Shown piece by piece: positions 8,852 through 18,068 of a DNA stretch of 64,000 nt. Position numbers and translations under genes: made by a program. The stretch comes from an uncultured Flaviramulus sp. (lineage in GTDB: Bacteria > Bacteroidota > Bacteroidia > Flavobacteriales > Flavobacteriaceae): contig CANLXL010000003.1 in NCBI GenBank assembly GCA_947495125.1, forward strand, positions 372,001 through 436,000, written 5' to 3'. How positions within the stretch are numbered: position 1 is the first letter of the stretch; the number at the start of each line of letters is the position of its first letter. The notes beneath the pieces were generated by a model. That model was not told the origin of the DNA and ran no database searches. It saw nothing but the letters and a program-made list of their open reading frames with translations.

Positions 8852-9871
8852 ATGAAAATAATAGTACCAATGGCAGGTCGTGGATCTCGCCTTCGACCAC
8901 ATAGTCTAACCGTCCCAAAACCACTAATTCCAGTGGCGGGGCAGCCTATAGTTCATCGTTTAGTAAAAGATATTGCTAAGGTTTTAAAACAGCCAATTGA
9001 AGAAATTGCTTTTGTTCTAGGTGATCCCGCTTATTTTGGAGATGATGTTGTTAAAAGCTTAGAAAGATTAGCGGAAGGTTTAGGAGCCAAAGCCTCAATT
9101 TATCGCCAGGATTTACCTTTAGGAACCGGCCATGCCATTATGTGTGCAAAACCATCACTTTCAGGACCGGCAGTTATCGCCTACGCCGACACACTGATTA
9201 GAGCCGAATTTGATTTGGACCCAAATGCTGATAGCGTTATTTGGACCAAGCGTGTCGATAACCCGGAAGCTTACGGTGTAGTAAAACTTAATGATAATGG
9301 CGATATTGTAGAGCTAGTTGAAAAACCGGAATCTTTTGTAAGTGATCAGGCTGTTATAGGTATTTACTACTTTAGAGAGGTGGCTGTATTAAAGGAGAAA
9401 TTACAGGAAATATTGGATGACAATATTACCAATGGCGGAGAATATCAAATCAACGATGGAATTAAGCGTATGATGGCCGATGGTAAGACTTTTAAAACCG
9501 GAACGGTTGATGAGTGGATGGACTGTGGAAACAAAGCGATAACCGTAGAAACAAACACGAAAATGTTAGGCTTTTTACAGGCCGATGGTATTGAACAATT
9601 AGTAGATCCAACAGTACAACTTATCAACTCCAAAATTATTGAACCATGTTGTGTTGGGGAGAACGTGGTATTAAATAATGCAACAGTAGGTCCAAATGTG
9701 TCCATAGGAAATAACTGTACTGTTCAAAATGCAACCGTTAAAAATAGCTTAATACAAACCCATACAATGATTAAAAATGCTAATTTAGATAATGCAATGA
9801 TTGGGAATAATGTGAAATATGATGGAAATTATACCAGTATAAGTATTGGAGATTATTCAGTCCTGGAATAA
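8852..9871 (+). CDS. Sugar-phosphate nucleotidyltransferase with C-terminal left-handed beta-helix
   Basis: 339 residues. The N-terminal nucleotidyltransferase fold carries the signature PMAGRGSRLRPHSLTVPKPLIPV at about 5-28 (GxGxRLxP and PKPL). Residues from about 250 have hexapeptide-like turns (NNATVGPNVSIGNNCTV). It probably activates a hexose-1-phosphate, with mannose or glucose as candidates, for polysaccharide or LPS synthesis. The sugar and nucleotide cannot be decided from sequence alone. Confidence 0.88.
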   Translation: MKIIVPMAGRGSRLRPHSLTVPKPLIPVAGQPIVHRLVKDIAKVLKQPIEEIAFVLGDPAYFGDDVVKSLERLAEGLGAKASIYRQDLPLGTGHAIMCAKPSLSGPAVIAYADTLIRAEFDLDPNADSVIWTKRVDNPEAYGVVKLNDNGDIVELVEKPESFVSDQAVIGIYYFREVAVLKEKLQEILDDNITNGGEYQINDGIKRMMADGKTFKTGTVDEWMDCGNKAITVETNTKMLGFLQADGIEQLVDPTVQLINSKIIEPCCVGENVVLNNATVGPNVSIGNNCTVQNATVKNSLIQTHTMIKNANLDNAMIGNNVKYDGNYTSISIGDYSVLE

Positions 9872-9875
9872 TTTG

Positions 9876-9949
9876 GTCATTTCTTCGAATGAGGAAATCT
9901 CATGAGATCAAGTTTGGTTTATAATGTTAAGTCCTTGTGTTAGGATGAC
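9876..9949. repeat. Degenerate GTCATTTC...GATGAC dispersed repeat
   Basis: The intergenic stretch begins GTCATTTCTTCGAATGAGG, contains AAATCTCATGAGAT, and ends GTTAGGATGAC. Outer GTCAT and ATGAC arms face each other. It resembles the GTCATTTCGA... dispersed repeats often seen in flavobacterial spacers. Confidence 0.45.
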
Positions 9950-9970
9950 ATGGTAATAATGATGAATTGA

Positions 9971-11332
9971 ATGAAATATAAAATCTACATACTTTTTTTA
10001 GTCTTCGGGATATTAATTTTTCCGAAGCAAAGTTTTGCGCAAGTGGATTTTAATAAAAAACCCGATGATGATTTAGGCCAAGTCGAAGACAAACTTCAGG
10101 AACATTTTTTTGAGGCCTTAAAGCAAAAAGGCATTGAAAATTTTGACCGATCGGTGGAATCTCTTCTAAAATGTATTGCAATAGATAATTCTATTCCAGT
10201 TTTGTATTTTGAATTAGGAAAGAACTATAATAAACTTAAAAACTTTGGTGCTGCCGAAACGGCACTAAAAAAAGCGGTGGCCAAGGCACCCGATAATGAA
10301 TGGTTTTTAGATGAATTATATGGTTTTTATGTTGAACAAAACAACATTGATAAAGCAATTAAAACCGTAAAACAACTTGTTGAGTATCATCCCGACTACA
10401 GGGAAGATTTGGCATCGCTGTATGTTAAAACAAAAAAGTTTAATGAGGCACTTGCGATTTTAGACACTTTGGATTTAGAGTTTGGAACGTCTTTCAGTAG
10501 AGATGTTATGCGCAATAAAATTTACGACCTTACAGGGCGTAAAAAAGATCAGATTGAGAATTTAGAAAAGCGTGTCGATAGTAACCCTGAAAAAGAATCT
10601 AATTATTTAGCGCTTATTTTTAGATATAGCGAGAATAATGAAAAGGAAAAGGCTTTTGAAACAGCAAAGGCTTTATTAAAAATCAGTCCCAATTCTCAGC
10701 TAGTGCATTTAGCTTTATATAAGTTTTATTTAGACGATAATAATGCTGAAAAGGCCATAGAATCCATGAAGATTGTGGTTAAAAGTGATCAAATTAAACC
10801 AGAGGCGAAACTCAAAGTACTTTCAGATTTTGTAGCTTTTGTTGGAAAAAACCCTCAATATGAACCCGACTTAATTGAAGCTACCACGCTAGTTGGAGAT
10901 AAAAATGATAAAAAAACACTTGCAGAGATTGGTCAATATTATTTAGCAAAAGGAGATAAACCCAAAGCTTTAGAATATTTCGAAGAAGCTTTAAAACTTG
11001 AAGGCGATAACTTCAAGCTGCTTAAAAACACCTTGTTACTGTATCTGGATTTGCAAAAGTATGATAGCGCGATACAAAAAAGTAATGAAGCACTTCAAAG
11101 ATTTCCTTCACAGCCACTATTTTACTTGGTAAATGGCGTGGCGTTAAATCAATTAGATAAAGCAACAAAAGCGATAGAAACCCTAGAATTAGGGCTTGAT
11201 TATATTATTGATGACACTAAAATGGAGATTGATTTTTACAAACAGTTAAGCAAAGCCTATGCCTTGTTGAACAATACGGATAAAGCAAAAACGTTTAGTG
11301 ATAAGGCGAAACAATTAGAAACCTCAAATTAA
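9971..11332 (+). CDS. Secreted tetratricopeptide-repeat protein
   Basis: 453 residues with a signal peptide (about 1-23, ending SFAQ). It consists almost wholly of TPR-type helix pairs, for example VLYFELGKNYNKLKNFGAAETALKKAV and YYLAKGDKPKALEYFEEALKLEG. It is likely a periplasmic scaffold. The stop overlaps the ATG of the DUF4292-type gene (TAATG), and EnvC follows, so a role in envelope or wall assembly is inferred. Confidence 0.85.
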   Translation: MKYKIYILFLVFGILIFPKQSFAQVDFNKKPDDDLGQVEDKLQEHFFEALKQKGIENFDRSVESLLKCIAIDNSIPVLYFELGKNYNKLKNFGAAETALKKAVAKAPDNEWFLDELYGFYVEQNNIDKAIKTVKQLVEYHPDYREDLASLYVKTKKFNEALAILDTLDLEFGTSFSRDVMRNKIYDLTGRKKDQIENLEKRVDSNPEKESNYLALIFRYSENNEKEKAFETAKALLKISPNSQLVHLALYKFYLDDNNAEKAIESMKIVVKSDQIKPEAKLKVLSDFVAFVGKNPQYEPDLIEATTLVGDKNDKKTLAEIGQYYLAKGDKPKALEYFEEALKLEGDNFKLLKNTLLLYLDLQKYDSAIQKSNEALQRFPSQPLFYLVNGVALNQLDKATKAIETLELGLDYIIDDTKMEIDFYKQLSKAYALLNNTDKAKTFSDKAKQLETSN

Positions 11333-12099
11333 TGAAACGATATACACCCTTTTTTGTGATCTTGTTTACCTTAGTAATGTTCCATTGTAGGTCCGCTAAG
11401 ACCATTAGTGGTGGCCAGGCAAATTTTAAGCTTTCGACAAAGCAATTAATTAAAGCTAATGCCAAAAGCACAGCGAATTTTAAGACGCTTCAATCTAAGC
11501 TTAAAATAACCTTAGATCAAGATGGGAAAAAGCAATCGCATGTCCTTAATTTTAGAATCAAAAAAGACGAAATATTATGGATAAGTGCTGCTTTTTCGGT
11601 TATTAGAGCTAAGGTTACGCCTCAAAAAGTTAGTTTTTATAATAAGCTGGATAACACCTATTTTGAAGGGGATTACAAATATTTAAGTGACTTGCTGGGA
11701 ACTGAATTAGATTTTCAAAAAGTTCAAAACTTGTTAATTGGCGACCCTCTTTTCGGTTTAAAAAATGAAACTTATAAATCATCGATCGATAATGGAACTT
11801 ATGTTGTTCGACCCAAAAAGCAACGTGAATTGTTTAATATTTTGTTTTTGTTGGATCCTGTACATTTTAAGGTGAAATCGCAACGGATCTCGCAACCGAA
11901 TTCACTAAGACGTTTAGAGATCGGCTATGAAGCTTATCAGGAAGTTGATGCACAATTATTGCCGGAACGTATTAGAGTGAACGCTGTTGAAGCTAACGAA
12001 GAGTTAGTTTTAAATCTCGAATTTAAGGCGGTGGCATTAAATGAAGAACTAAGATTTCCTTTTAGAATACCTTCAGGTTTTGATGAAATAAAACTTTAA
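11332..12099 (+). CDS. DUF4292-type outer-membrane lipoprotein
   Basis: 255 residues with lipobox VMFHC (Cys near residue 19). It has a beta-rich fold like LolA/LolB-type or DUF4292 proteins (KTLQSKLKITLDQDGKKQSHVLNFRIKKDEILWISA region at about 50-85). It overlaps both neighbours by one base each (TAATG), making a tightly coupled TPR-DUF4292-EnvC operon. The function is unproven; lipoprotein or lipid handling is one possibility. Confidence 0.75.
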   Translation: MKRYTPFFVILFTLVMFHCRSAKTISGGQANFKLSTKQLIKANAKSTANFKTLQSKLKITLDQDGKKQSHVLNFRIKKDEILWISAAFSVIRAKVTPQKVSFYNKLDNTYFEGDYKYLSDLLGTELDFQKVQNLLIGDPLFGLKNETYKSSIDNGTYVVRPKKQRELFNILFLLDPVHFKVKSQRISQPNSLRRLEIGYEAYQEVDAQLLPERIRVNAVEANEELVLNLEFKAVALNEELRFPFRIPSGFDEIKL

Positions 12100-13328
12100 T
12101 GAGAAAAAAAGCAAAGCTAAATATTGTCTTTACCATACTTGTTCTTTTAGTATGTTCTTCGGTCATTTTCTCTCAAAATAATAAACAAAAAGAGTTAGAA
12201 ACTCGTCGACAAGAGTTACGTCGTGAAATTCAAAAAATTACCCAATTACGATCTGAGAATAAATCAAAGGAAAAATCGGAACTGTCCTTAATAGAAGATT
12301 TTAATTATAAAATAAGCGTGTTGAATAATCTTATTAAAGTGACCAACCAGCAAGCTAATTTTTTAACGCGGGAAATCAACTCGAACCAAAAGCAAATTAC
12401 ACGATTACGTGATGAATTAAAACAACTTAAGGAAGATTATGCGGCGATGATTGTGAAGTCTTATAAAAGCAAAAATGAGCAGAGCAGAATCATGTTTTTA
12501 CTCTCTTCCGAGGACTTTAAACAAGCGTATAAGCGTTTGCAATACATTAAGCAATATAGTAACCATCAAAGGGAGCAAGGAGAGGCCATAAAGGCTAAAA
12601 CTATTGAATTGCAGGATATTAATATAAAATTGTCCAAGCAAAAAGAAGATAAAAACAAATTGATTGCAGATAATAGAGTAGTTCAAAAGACATTGGAAGC
12701 AGAGCGAAAGCAGCATGAAATACTCATGAAGTCTATTAAAAAGAATTTAAGCTTTTATACAACCCAAATTAGGACCAAACAACGAGAAGCCAATAAAATT
12801 GATAGAGAACTAGAGCGTATTATTAAGGCGGCCATCGTAAAATCTAATCAAAAAGCGGGAAAGGCCACAACGTCTAAGAGCTTCGCTTTAACTCCGGAAG
12901 GAAGAGCTTTAGCTAGAAATTTTGAATTGAATAAAGGAAAACTTGATTGGCCGGTTGAAAAAGGAATTGTAAAAACACGATATGGGAGGCAACGCTCACC
13001 CATAGATAAGAGTATTTATATTACTAGTAACGGCGTACGTATAGCAACAGAAAGAGGAGCTAAAGTTCGTGCCGTTTTCAATGGAGAAGTTATTGAAATA
13101 CTAAGAATGAAAAATATTAGACCGATAGTTATGATAAAGCATGGGAATTATATTACCATTTATACCAATTTAGGGAAAGTTTATGTGAAAAAAGGAGACA
13201 AGGTTACAACAAAACAAACCATTGGAGAAGTTTATACCAATGCATCCAATGGCGAAACCATATTGAAGTTTATTGTAAATAAAGGAGGTAAAACAGAAAA
13301 TCCGGCTTTATGGTGTTATAGAATGTAA
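12099..13328 (+). CDS. EnvC-like murein hydrolase activator (degenerate LytM/M23 domain)
   Basis: 409 residues: signal peptide (about 1-25), long coiled coil (about 26-265) and a C-terminal M23/LytM domain (about 285-409). The zinc ligands expected in active M23 peptidases are not in place. The first His/Asp motif is replaced by the RYGRQRSPIDKSIY segment, and the HxH position reads LKFIV. It should therefore activate amidases at division rather than cut peptidoglycan, as EnvC does. Confidence 0.85.
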   Translation: MRKKAKLNIVFTILVLLVCSSVIFSQNNKQKELETRRQELRREIQKITQLRSENKSKEKSELSLIEDFNYKISVLNNLIKVTNQQANFLTREINSNQKQITRLRDELKQLKEDYAAMIVKSYKSKNEQSRIMFLLSSEDFKQAYKRLQYIKQYSNHQREQGEAIKAKTIELQDINIKLSKQKEDKNKLIADNRVVQKTLEAERKQHEILMKSIKKNLSFYTTQIRTKQREANKIDRELERIIKAAIVKSNQKAGKATTSKSFALTPEGRALARNFELNKGKLDWPVEKGIVKTRYGRQRSPIDKSIYITSNGVRIATERGAKVRAVFNGEVIEILRMKNIRPIVMIKHGNYITIYTNLGKVYVKKGDKVTTKQTIGEVYTNASNGETILKFIVNKGGKTENPALWCYRM

Positions 13329-13369
13329 TATGCACCCTGAGCTTGTTCTCCCCTTTTGTTTATAAATAT

Positions 13370-13579
13370 CTAAACTCTTACAATCACATAACCCTTTCGA
13401 GTTTTTCTATAGTGATTCCCATTCCAATAATAATAGCGCTTCCCCTTGATTTTAACAATTTTATAATGTTTGGGGGCTTTTTTTACCACGGTAACGGTCG
13501 CTGGTCTGGTTACAACCCGAGTTGCACAAGATGACATCAAGAACACGCTAAAAACGAAAAATAAAATAATAGGTCTCAT
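13370..13579 (-). CDS. Short basic lipoprotein of unknown function
   Basis: 69 residues with signal peptide and lipobox LMSSC (Cys18). The mature part is Lys/Tyr-rich with a KGKRYYYWNGNHYRKT segment and ends in YVIVRV. Such small YYYxxGxxYRK lipoproteins recur in flavobacteria without a known role. The opposite-strand frame lacks these features. Confidence 0.65.
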   Translation of the reverse strand: MRPIILFFVFSVFLMSSCATRVVTRPATVTVVKKAPKHYKIVKIKGKRYYYWNGNHYRKTRKGYVIVRV

Positions 13580-13633
13580 AGTATTTAGATTTTGGATTCT
13601 ACTATAAGACTTGCAAAAAAATAAAAAGTTTAA

Positions 13634-14143
13634 TTATTCAAACAAAGCTCTTAATTCTGTGGCTTCATTAGGCTTGATTTTTCCTGCTAACAGAAGGCTT
13701 AATTGCTTTCTGCGCAAAGCAGCATCAAAACGTTCTTTTTCTAGATCGGTTTCAGGGATAACTTCGGGAACTGCAATTGGTCGCCCCGTTTCATCAACAG
13801 CTACAAAGGTATAAATAGCTTCATTAGCTTTTGTTTTATCACCGGACTCTCTATCCTCTATCCATACATCAATAAATACTTCCATAGATGTTTTAAAAGC
13901 CCGAGATACTTTAGCCTCAACAGTCACAACACTTCCAAGGGGGACAGCTCTGTTAAATGCCACGTGATTTACTGATGCCGTTACAACAATACGTCGGCTA
14001 TGACGCCTGGCTGCAATACTTGCAGCTCTGTCCATACGAGCCAATAACTCGCCACCAAATAAATTATTTAAAGGATTGGTTTCACCCGGTAAAACCATAT
14101 CGGTAAGAATCGTTTTAGATTGTATAGGTGTTTTTGCCTGCAT
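13634..14143 (-). CDS. Acyl-CoA thioesterase (hotdog fold, YciA/BACH type)
   Basis: 169 residues, a single hotdog domain with the family segment NPLNNLFGGELLARMDRAASIAARRHS at about 22-48 (FGG...MD...A) and the later SVNHVAFNRAVPLGSVV. It hydrolyses fatty acyl-CoA to free acid and CoA in the cytoplasm. A good -7 promoter element lies just upstream. Confidence 0.88.
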   Translation of the reverse strand: MQAKTPIQSKTILTDMVLPGETNPLNNLFGGELLARMDRAASIAARRHSRRIVVTASVNHVAFNRAVPLGSVVTVEAKVSRAFKTSMEVFIDVWIEDRESGDKTKANEAIYTFVAVDETGRPIAVPEVIPETDLEKERFDAALRRKQLSLLLAGKIKPNEATELRALFE

Positions 14144-14166
14144 GCGCTCTTTTTTTAAGATTGCCG

Positions 14167-14174
14167 CAAAGGTA
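14167..14174 (-). promoter_or_regulatory. -7 element (TACCTTTG) upstream of the thioesterase gene
   Basis: CAAAGGTA on the plus strand reads TACCTTTG on the minus strand, 23 bp before the ATG. It matches TAnnTTTG exactly. No clear TTG box lies at the expected distance upstream. Confidence 0.5.
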
Positions 14175-14224
14175 CTATGCTTTTAAATATTAAAGAAGTA
14201 AAAACGAGGGAATTCAGGAAGAAT

Positions 14225-15160
14225 CTAATCCAGTTTTTTAATCGATATCCATGCATCTTTATTGTGCATTTTTCTAACGTCACGAACAGCTTTTAGTGCT
14301 TCCTTGCCCGTTTCATAACTGCCATAAACAACCTCATGTAATCCATATTTATTAACCCCTATGGCTCTCGCGTTGTAACCCAGAGCTCTTAGCTGCTTAA
14401 CTTTTTTAGCAGAATTATCTTCTACCCTAAAAGCACCGGCAATAATATGGTAATTACCCGTTTGTTTGGTAACATTTAGTGTTATTGCAGGAAAAGGATT
14501 TAAATTAAAAGTCGCTTCTTGAATTTTGGTTTCAAGTTGTTGTGTTGCTTCCTCCTGTGCTATTTGGTTATGCGTCTCAATTTGATTAACATAAAAATTA
14601 GAAGCTGCAAAACCGCCAAGTGTTAAAGCTATCAAAGCAATAGCTGCATATTTTAAATAAGGTCTTGCTCGACGTTTTTCAGGTGTTATTGTAATCGGAA
14701 CTACTTTTTCAATGGTTTCAACAGTATCTTTATAAACTTCACGAGTTACCGTTGGTGACACAAATTGAGATAAGCCGAAAGCGTCTGTTAAATAGTTAAG
14801 ATGATAAGAGGGTTCGAATAAAATTTTACCATCACTGTTAAATACAATCTCTCCGATATTTTTGAACGTTAGAGTCTCACCTTGAGTTAAGTATGATTTT
14901 AGTGTTTTAACGCGTTTTGCGATTTTTTTTGTGGCAACTTCAAAAGGAATTTTTTCTACATCGGCAATATAATGAGCTAGTAAACCATCATTTTGTTGAA
15001 TTTGCTCATTAAAAGACACCGTTTTTTTAGGAGGATAAAAAGCATTATTAGCGTCATTAATTGTAGCAGAGGTGCGTTGCGCTAAAAAAGCTCCAAACTC
15101 AGGAATAGTGACACATTCGTATCGATACAGTAAATCGCTTATATAGGTTTCTAGTTGCAT
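14225..15160 (-). CDS. HU-CCDC81 and SPOR domain membrane protein
   Basis: 311 residues. The N-terminal part (about 1-130) resembles the paired HU-like CCDC81 domains of Bacteroidota (LETYISDLLYRYECVTIPEFGAFLAQ). One membrane segment lies at about 170-190, and a C-terminal SPOR domain at about 235-311 (YHIIAGAFRVEDNSAKKV). SPOR binds denuded glycan at division septa, so a cytoplasmic HU-like domain may be tethered to the septum. That role is inferred. A TAACTTTG element lies only 6 bp upstream (15166-15173), which could mean a near-leaderless mRNA. Confidence 0.82.
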   Translation of the reverse strand: MQLETYISDLLYRYECVTIPEFGAFLAQRTSATINDANNAFYPPKKTVSFNEQIQQNDGLLAHYIADVEKIPFEVATKKIAKRVKTLKSYLTQGETLTFKNIGEIVFNSDGKILFEPSYHLNYLTDAFGLSQFVSPTVTREVYKDTVETIEKVVPITITPEKRRARPYLKYAAIALIALTLGGFAASNFYVNQIETHNQIAQEEATQQLETKIQEATFNLNPFPAITLNVTKQTGNYHIIAGAFRVEDNSAKKVKQLRALGYNARAIGVNKYGLHEVVYGSYETGKEALKAVRDVRKMHNKDAWISIKKLD

Positions 15161-15354
15161 AAAAACAAAGTTATAAAATTATGCTTTCCGATAAAATTTC
15201 GTCATTAGTAGTTATTAACAAATTCAAATCTTGGTGGAATGGCCTTAAAATTATTGGAAGGTCTTTAATACTGCTTTAAAATCCAATTAGAACTTTGCAC
15301 GGTAATTATTAGGTGAAAACTATTTTATTGTGCTTTCAAAATCAAATACATAAC

Positions 15355-16458
15355 ATGACAGAAAATGATTTGCTTTATACTTTAGCACTACAACACGTTC
15401 CCAATATTGGGGATATTACGGCAAAAAAACTCATTTCTCATTGTGGCTCTGCCGAAGCCGTTTTAAAAGAGAAAAAGCAAAATTTGCTTAAAATTGATGG
15501 CATAGGAAGTGTTATTTTAAGTGCTTTGTTCGAAGCACATCATTTAGAAGCTGCCGAAAGGGAAATTGGATTTATTAAAGAAAATAAGTTTAAGGTTTTG
15601 TATTTCAAAGATGAAGACTATCCGGATAAATTGAAACACTGTATTGATGGTCCCATCTTATTATTTCAATCCGGAAATATACGTTTAAAGCAGCAACATA
15701 TCATTAGTGTTGTGGGTACGAGAAGGATTACTACGCATGGTATTGCATTTTGTAAAACGTTAGTTGAAACACTTATTCCCTATAACCCTATTATTGTTTC
15801 CGGTTTTGCTTATGGAACCGATATTACTGCCCATAAAGCCGCATTAAGCCATAATTTACAAACCATTGGGTGTTTGGCTCACGGGTTAAACCAGATTTAT
15901 CCTAAGGTACATAAGCGCTATGTGGCCGATATTGAAAGACATGGTGGGTTTTTTACCGATTTTTGGAGTAGTGATTGCTTTAAAAGAAATAATTTTTTAA
16001 AACGTAACAGAGTTATCGCAGGTTTAAGTGAAGCAACCATTGTTATAGAATCTGCCGAAAAGGGAGGTAGTTTAGTCACTGCAGATATTGCTAACTCTTA
16101 TAACAGAGATGTTTTCGCTGTTCCCGGACGTGTCACAGACTCACAAAGTATAGGGTGTAATAATTTGATAAAACATCAAAAAGCACACATGCTTTCCAAC
16201 CCCCTGGATGTACCTTACATTTTGAATTGGCAGTTAGATAAAGTGGACAAGTCAAGTATTCAAAAGCAGCTATTTGTCGAGCTTGATACCGACGAAAAAA
16301 GAATCTATACGTATCTGAAGGAAAATGATAAACAACTATTAGATGTTATTGCCTTAAATTGCGAAATGCCTATTTTTAAAGTAGCCAGTGTCTTATTAAA
16401 TATGGAACTTAAGGGAGTTGTTAGGCCTTTGCCCGGAAAATTATTCGAGGTGGTTTAA
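15355..16458 (+). CDS. dprA: DNA-processing protein DprA (Smf)
   Basis: 367 residues from the ATG at 15355, which fits the family N-terminus (TENDLLYTLALQHVPNIG) better than a GTG 42 bp upstream. It has a helix-hairpin-helix-like start, the Rossmann DprA core with VVGTRRITTHG and GFAYGTDITAHKAAL, and a C-terminal winged helix (about 300-367). It binds incoming single-stranded DNA and loads RecA during transformation. Confidence 0.93.
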   Translation: MTENDLLYTLALQHVPNIGDITAKKLISHCGSAEAVLKEKKQNLLKIDGIGSVILSALFEAHHLEAAEREIGFIKENKFKVLYFKDEDYPDKLKHCIDGPILLFQSGNIRLKQQHIISVVGTRRITTHGIAFCKTLVETLIPYNPIIVSGFAYGTDITAHKAALSHNLQTIGCLAHGLNQIYPKVHKRYVADIERHGGFFTDFWSSDCFKRNNFLKRNRVIAGLSEATIVIESAEKGGSLVTADIANSYNRDVFAVPGRVTDSQSIGCNNLIKHQKAHMLSNPLDVPYILNWQLDKVDKSSIQKQLFVELDTDEKRIYTYLKENDKQLLDVIALNCEMPIFKVASVLLNMELKGVVRPLPGKLFEVV

Positions 16459-16487
16459 TGTGTTTCTCCCGGGTTCACAGGAATTTA

Positions 16488-17456
16488 TTAATAGCCAACC
16501 TTAGCTCTAACTCTATTTAAAACCTCGTCTGCAACACGTTTTGCTTTAGAAGCGCCTAAAGCCAGGGCATGATCCACTTCGTTAAGGTTATTCATGTAAT
16601 GATTATAGCGCTCGCGTTGTGTCGCAAATTTTTCAACAATCAATTCGAACAACGCCTGTTTTGCATGTCCGTAACCATAATTACCATGTTCATAATTTGC
16701 TTTCATAGTTTCAATTTGAGAATCATCAGCCAACAAGTTGTAAATAGCAAAACAATTGCAAGTACTCCAATCTTTAGGCTCTTCTAGTGGCGTACTATCG
16801 GTTTGAATACTCATAATTTGCTTCCGTAGCTTTTTATCATCTAAAAAGATGTTGATGATATTATTTCTACTTTTACTCATTTTTTCACCATCCGTGCCAG
16901 GAATAAGCATGGTGTTTTCTTGTATTTTACCTTCCGGAAGCACAAAGGTCTCACCTACTTTTGCATGAAAGCGTGAAGCCACATCCCGAGTCATTTCTAT
17001 ATGTTGTAATTGGTCTTTTCCAACGGGAATAATATTCGCATCATACAACAATATATCTGCGGCCATAAGCATTGGGTATGTAAACAAGCCTGAGTTTACA
17101 TCTTCTAATCTATCGGCTTTATCTTTAAAACTATGGGCTAATGTTAAGCGTTGGTATGGAAAGAAACAACTTAAATACCAGGACAACTCGGTAACTTGCG
17201 GGACATCACTTTGTCTGTAAAACACGGTTTTTTCAATATCTAATCCAAATGCCAGCCATGTCGCAGCGGTGGAGTAGGTATTATAGCGAAGCATTTCAGC
17301 ATCCTTAATTTGTGTTAATGTATGTAGGTTTGCAATAAACAAAAATGAATCATTCTTAGGGTTGTTTGCCATATTGATTGCGGGCATAATGGCTCCTAAA
17401 ATGTTTCCCAAATGTGGTGTTCCTGTACTCTGTATGCCCGTAAGTATTCTTGCCAT
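16488..17456 (-). CDS. trpS: Tryptophanyl-tRNA synthetase
   Basis: 322 residues, class I synthetase. It has the HIGH-like motif TGTPHLGNILGA near the N-terminus and EKMSKSRNN (KMSKS) near residue 195. It charges tRNA-Trp. Convergent with dprA. Its upstream region carries a degenerate dispersed repeat. Confidence 0.96.
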   Translation of the reverse strand: MARILTGIQSTGTPHLGNILGAIMPAINMANNPKNDSFLFIANLHTLTQIKDAEMLRYNTYSTAATWLAFGLDIEKTVFYRQSDVPQVTELSWYLSCFFPYQRLTLAHSFKDKADRLEDVNSGLFTYPMLMAADILLYDANIIPVGKDQLQHIEMTRDVASRFHAKVGETFVLPEGKIQENTMLIPGTDGEKMSKSRNNIINIFLDDKKLRKQIMSIQTDSTPLEEPKDWSTCNCFAIYNLLADDSQIETMKANYEHGNYGYGHAKQALFELIVEKFATQRERYNHYMNNLNEVDHALALGASKAKRVADEVLNRVRAKVGY

Positions 17457-17461
17457 AGTGT

Positions 17462-17496
17462 TTCCTGCCTTTCGTTCCGATAGCTATCAATCGGGA
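17462..17496. repeat. Degenerate dispersed repeat upstream of trpS
   Basis: TTCCTGCCTTTCG followed by CCGATAGCTATCAATCGGGA. Both parts are shared with the element at 30561-30678 (TTCCTGCCTTTCGG and CCCGATAGCTATCGGG), so this is a decayed copy or fragment. Confidence 0.5.
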
Positions 17497-17570
17497 CTAT
17501 TCAAGTTAAGTTTCAGCAGAGACCTGCTTTCAATTAAACAACGCTGCGAAAATACGTATTTGTTAATCAA

Positions 17571-17598
17571 TAAAAAAAGCGGCATAAGCCACTTTTTA
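17571..17598 (-). terminator. Terminator of the GlsB-like gene
   Basis: On the minus strand AAGTGGC TTAT GCCGCTT (one mismatch in the stem) is followed by TTTTTA. It lies about 20 bp after the stop of the GlsB-like gene. Confidence 0.65.
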
Positions 17599-17618
17599 AT
17601 AATATGTCCCTTATAGGG

Positions 17619-17861
17619 TCATTTTTTAAATAAACCGGCAACGAAGAGTATCACGGAAGCACCTATAGCCCCCGTTATTATATCACCAATCATACCATCC
17701 ATAATGGAGATATTAAGTGTTTCGAATAGCCAATTACCAACAATACCACCAATAATACCAATAACAATGTTTAAAAGAACTCCGAAACCACCACCTTTCA
17801 TTAGTTTTCCAGCTAACCAGCCAGCTATTCCACCAATTAATAATGAATAAAGTAAACCCAT
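17619..17861 (-). CDS. GlsB/YeaQ/YmgE-family stress-response membrane protein
   Basis: 80 residues with three membrane segments and the glycine-rich family pattern IGGIAGWLAGKLMKGGGFGVLLNIVIGIIGGIVGNWLF (about 9-46). These transglycosylase-associated proteins respond to stress in many bacteria, and their biochemical role is unknown. Monocistronic, with its own terminator. Confidence 0.85.
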   Translation of the reverse strand: MGLLYSLLIGGIAGWLAGKLMKGGGFGVLLNIVIGIIGGIVGNWLFETLNISIMDGMIGDIITGAIGASVILFVAGLFKK

Positions 17862-17995
17862 AATGCTACAATTTTAAAAGTTAGTATGTTTTAAAGATAA
17901 TCAATTTATAATAGTATTTTTGATGTATATGAAACGAGTATTAACAAATTTTGAAAGTATATTCACCAAAGTGGATCTTTAAATTTTTTAATACG

Positions 17996-18020
17996 AGAAC
18001 GTAGTGGTTGCACACGTTCT
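17996..18020. other. Inverted repeat in the leader upstream of plsC
   Basis: AGAACGT (17996-18002) and ACGTTCT (18014-18020), with inner GTG/CAC pairing, form a roughly 10-bp stem with one bulge. It lies about 50 bp before the GTG start of the acyltransferase. It could be an operator or a weak terminator; a T-rich but not T-only stretch follows. Confidence 0.4.
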
Positions 18021-18068
18021 TAATTTTATAATTATTATAAGATCTATTAATTATTAAAATTTAAACGT

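Noticed and set aside
13343-13534. Plus-strand 63-codon frame opposite the small lipoprotein
   Set aside because: It lacks a signal peptide or family pattern, while the minus-strand frame has a clear lipobox and recurring sequence type.
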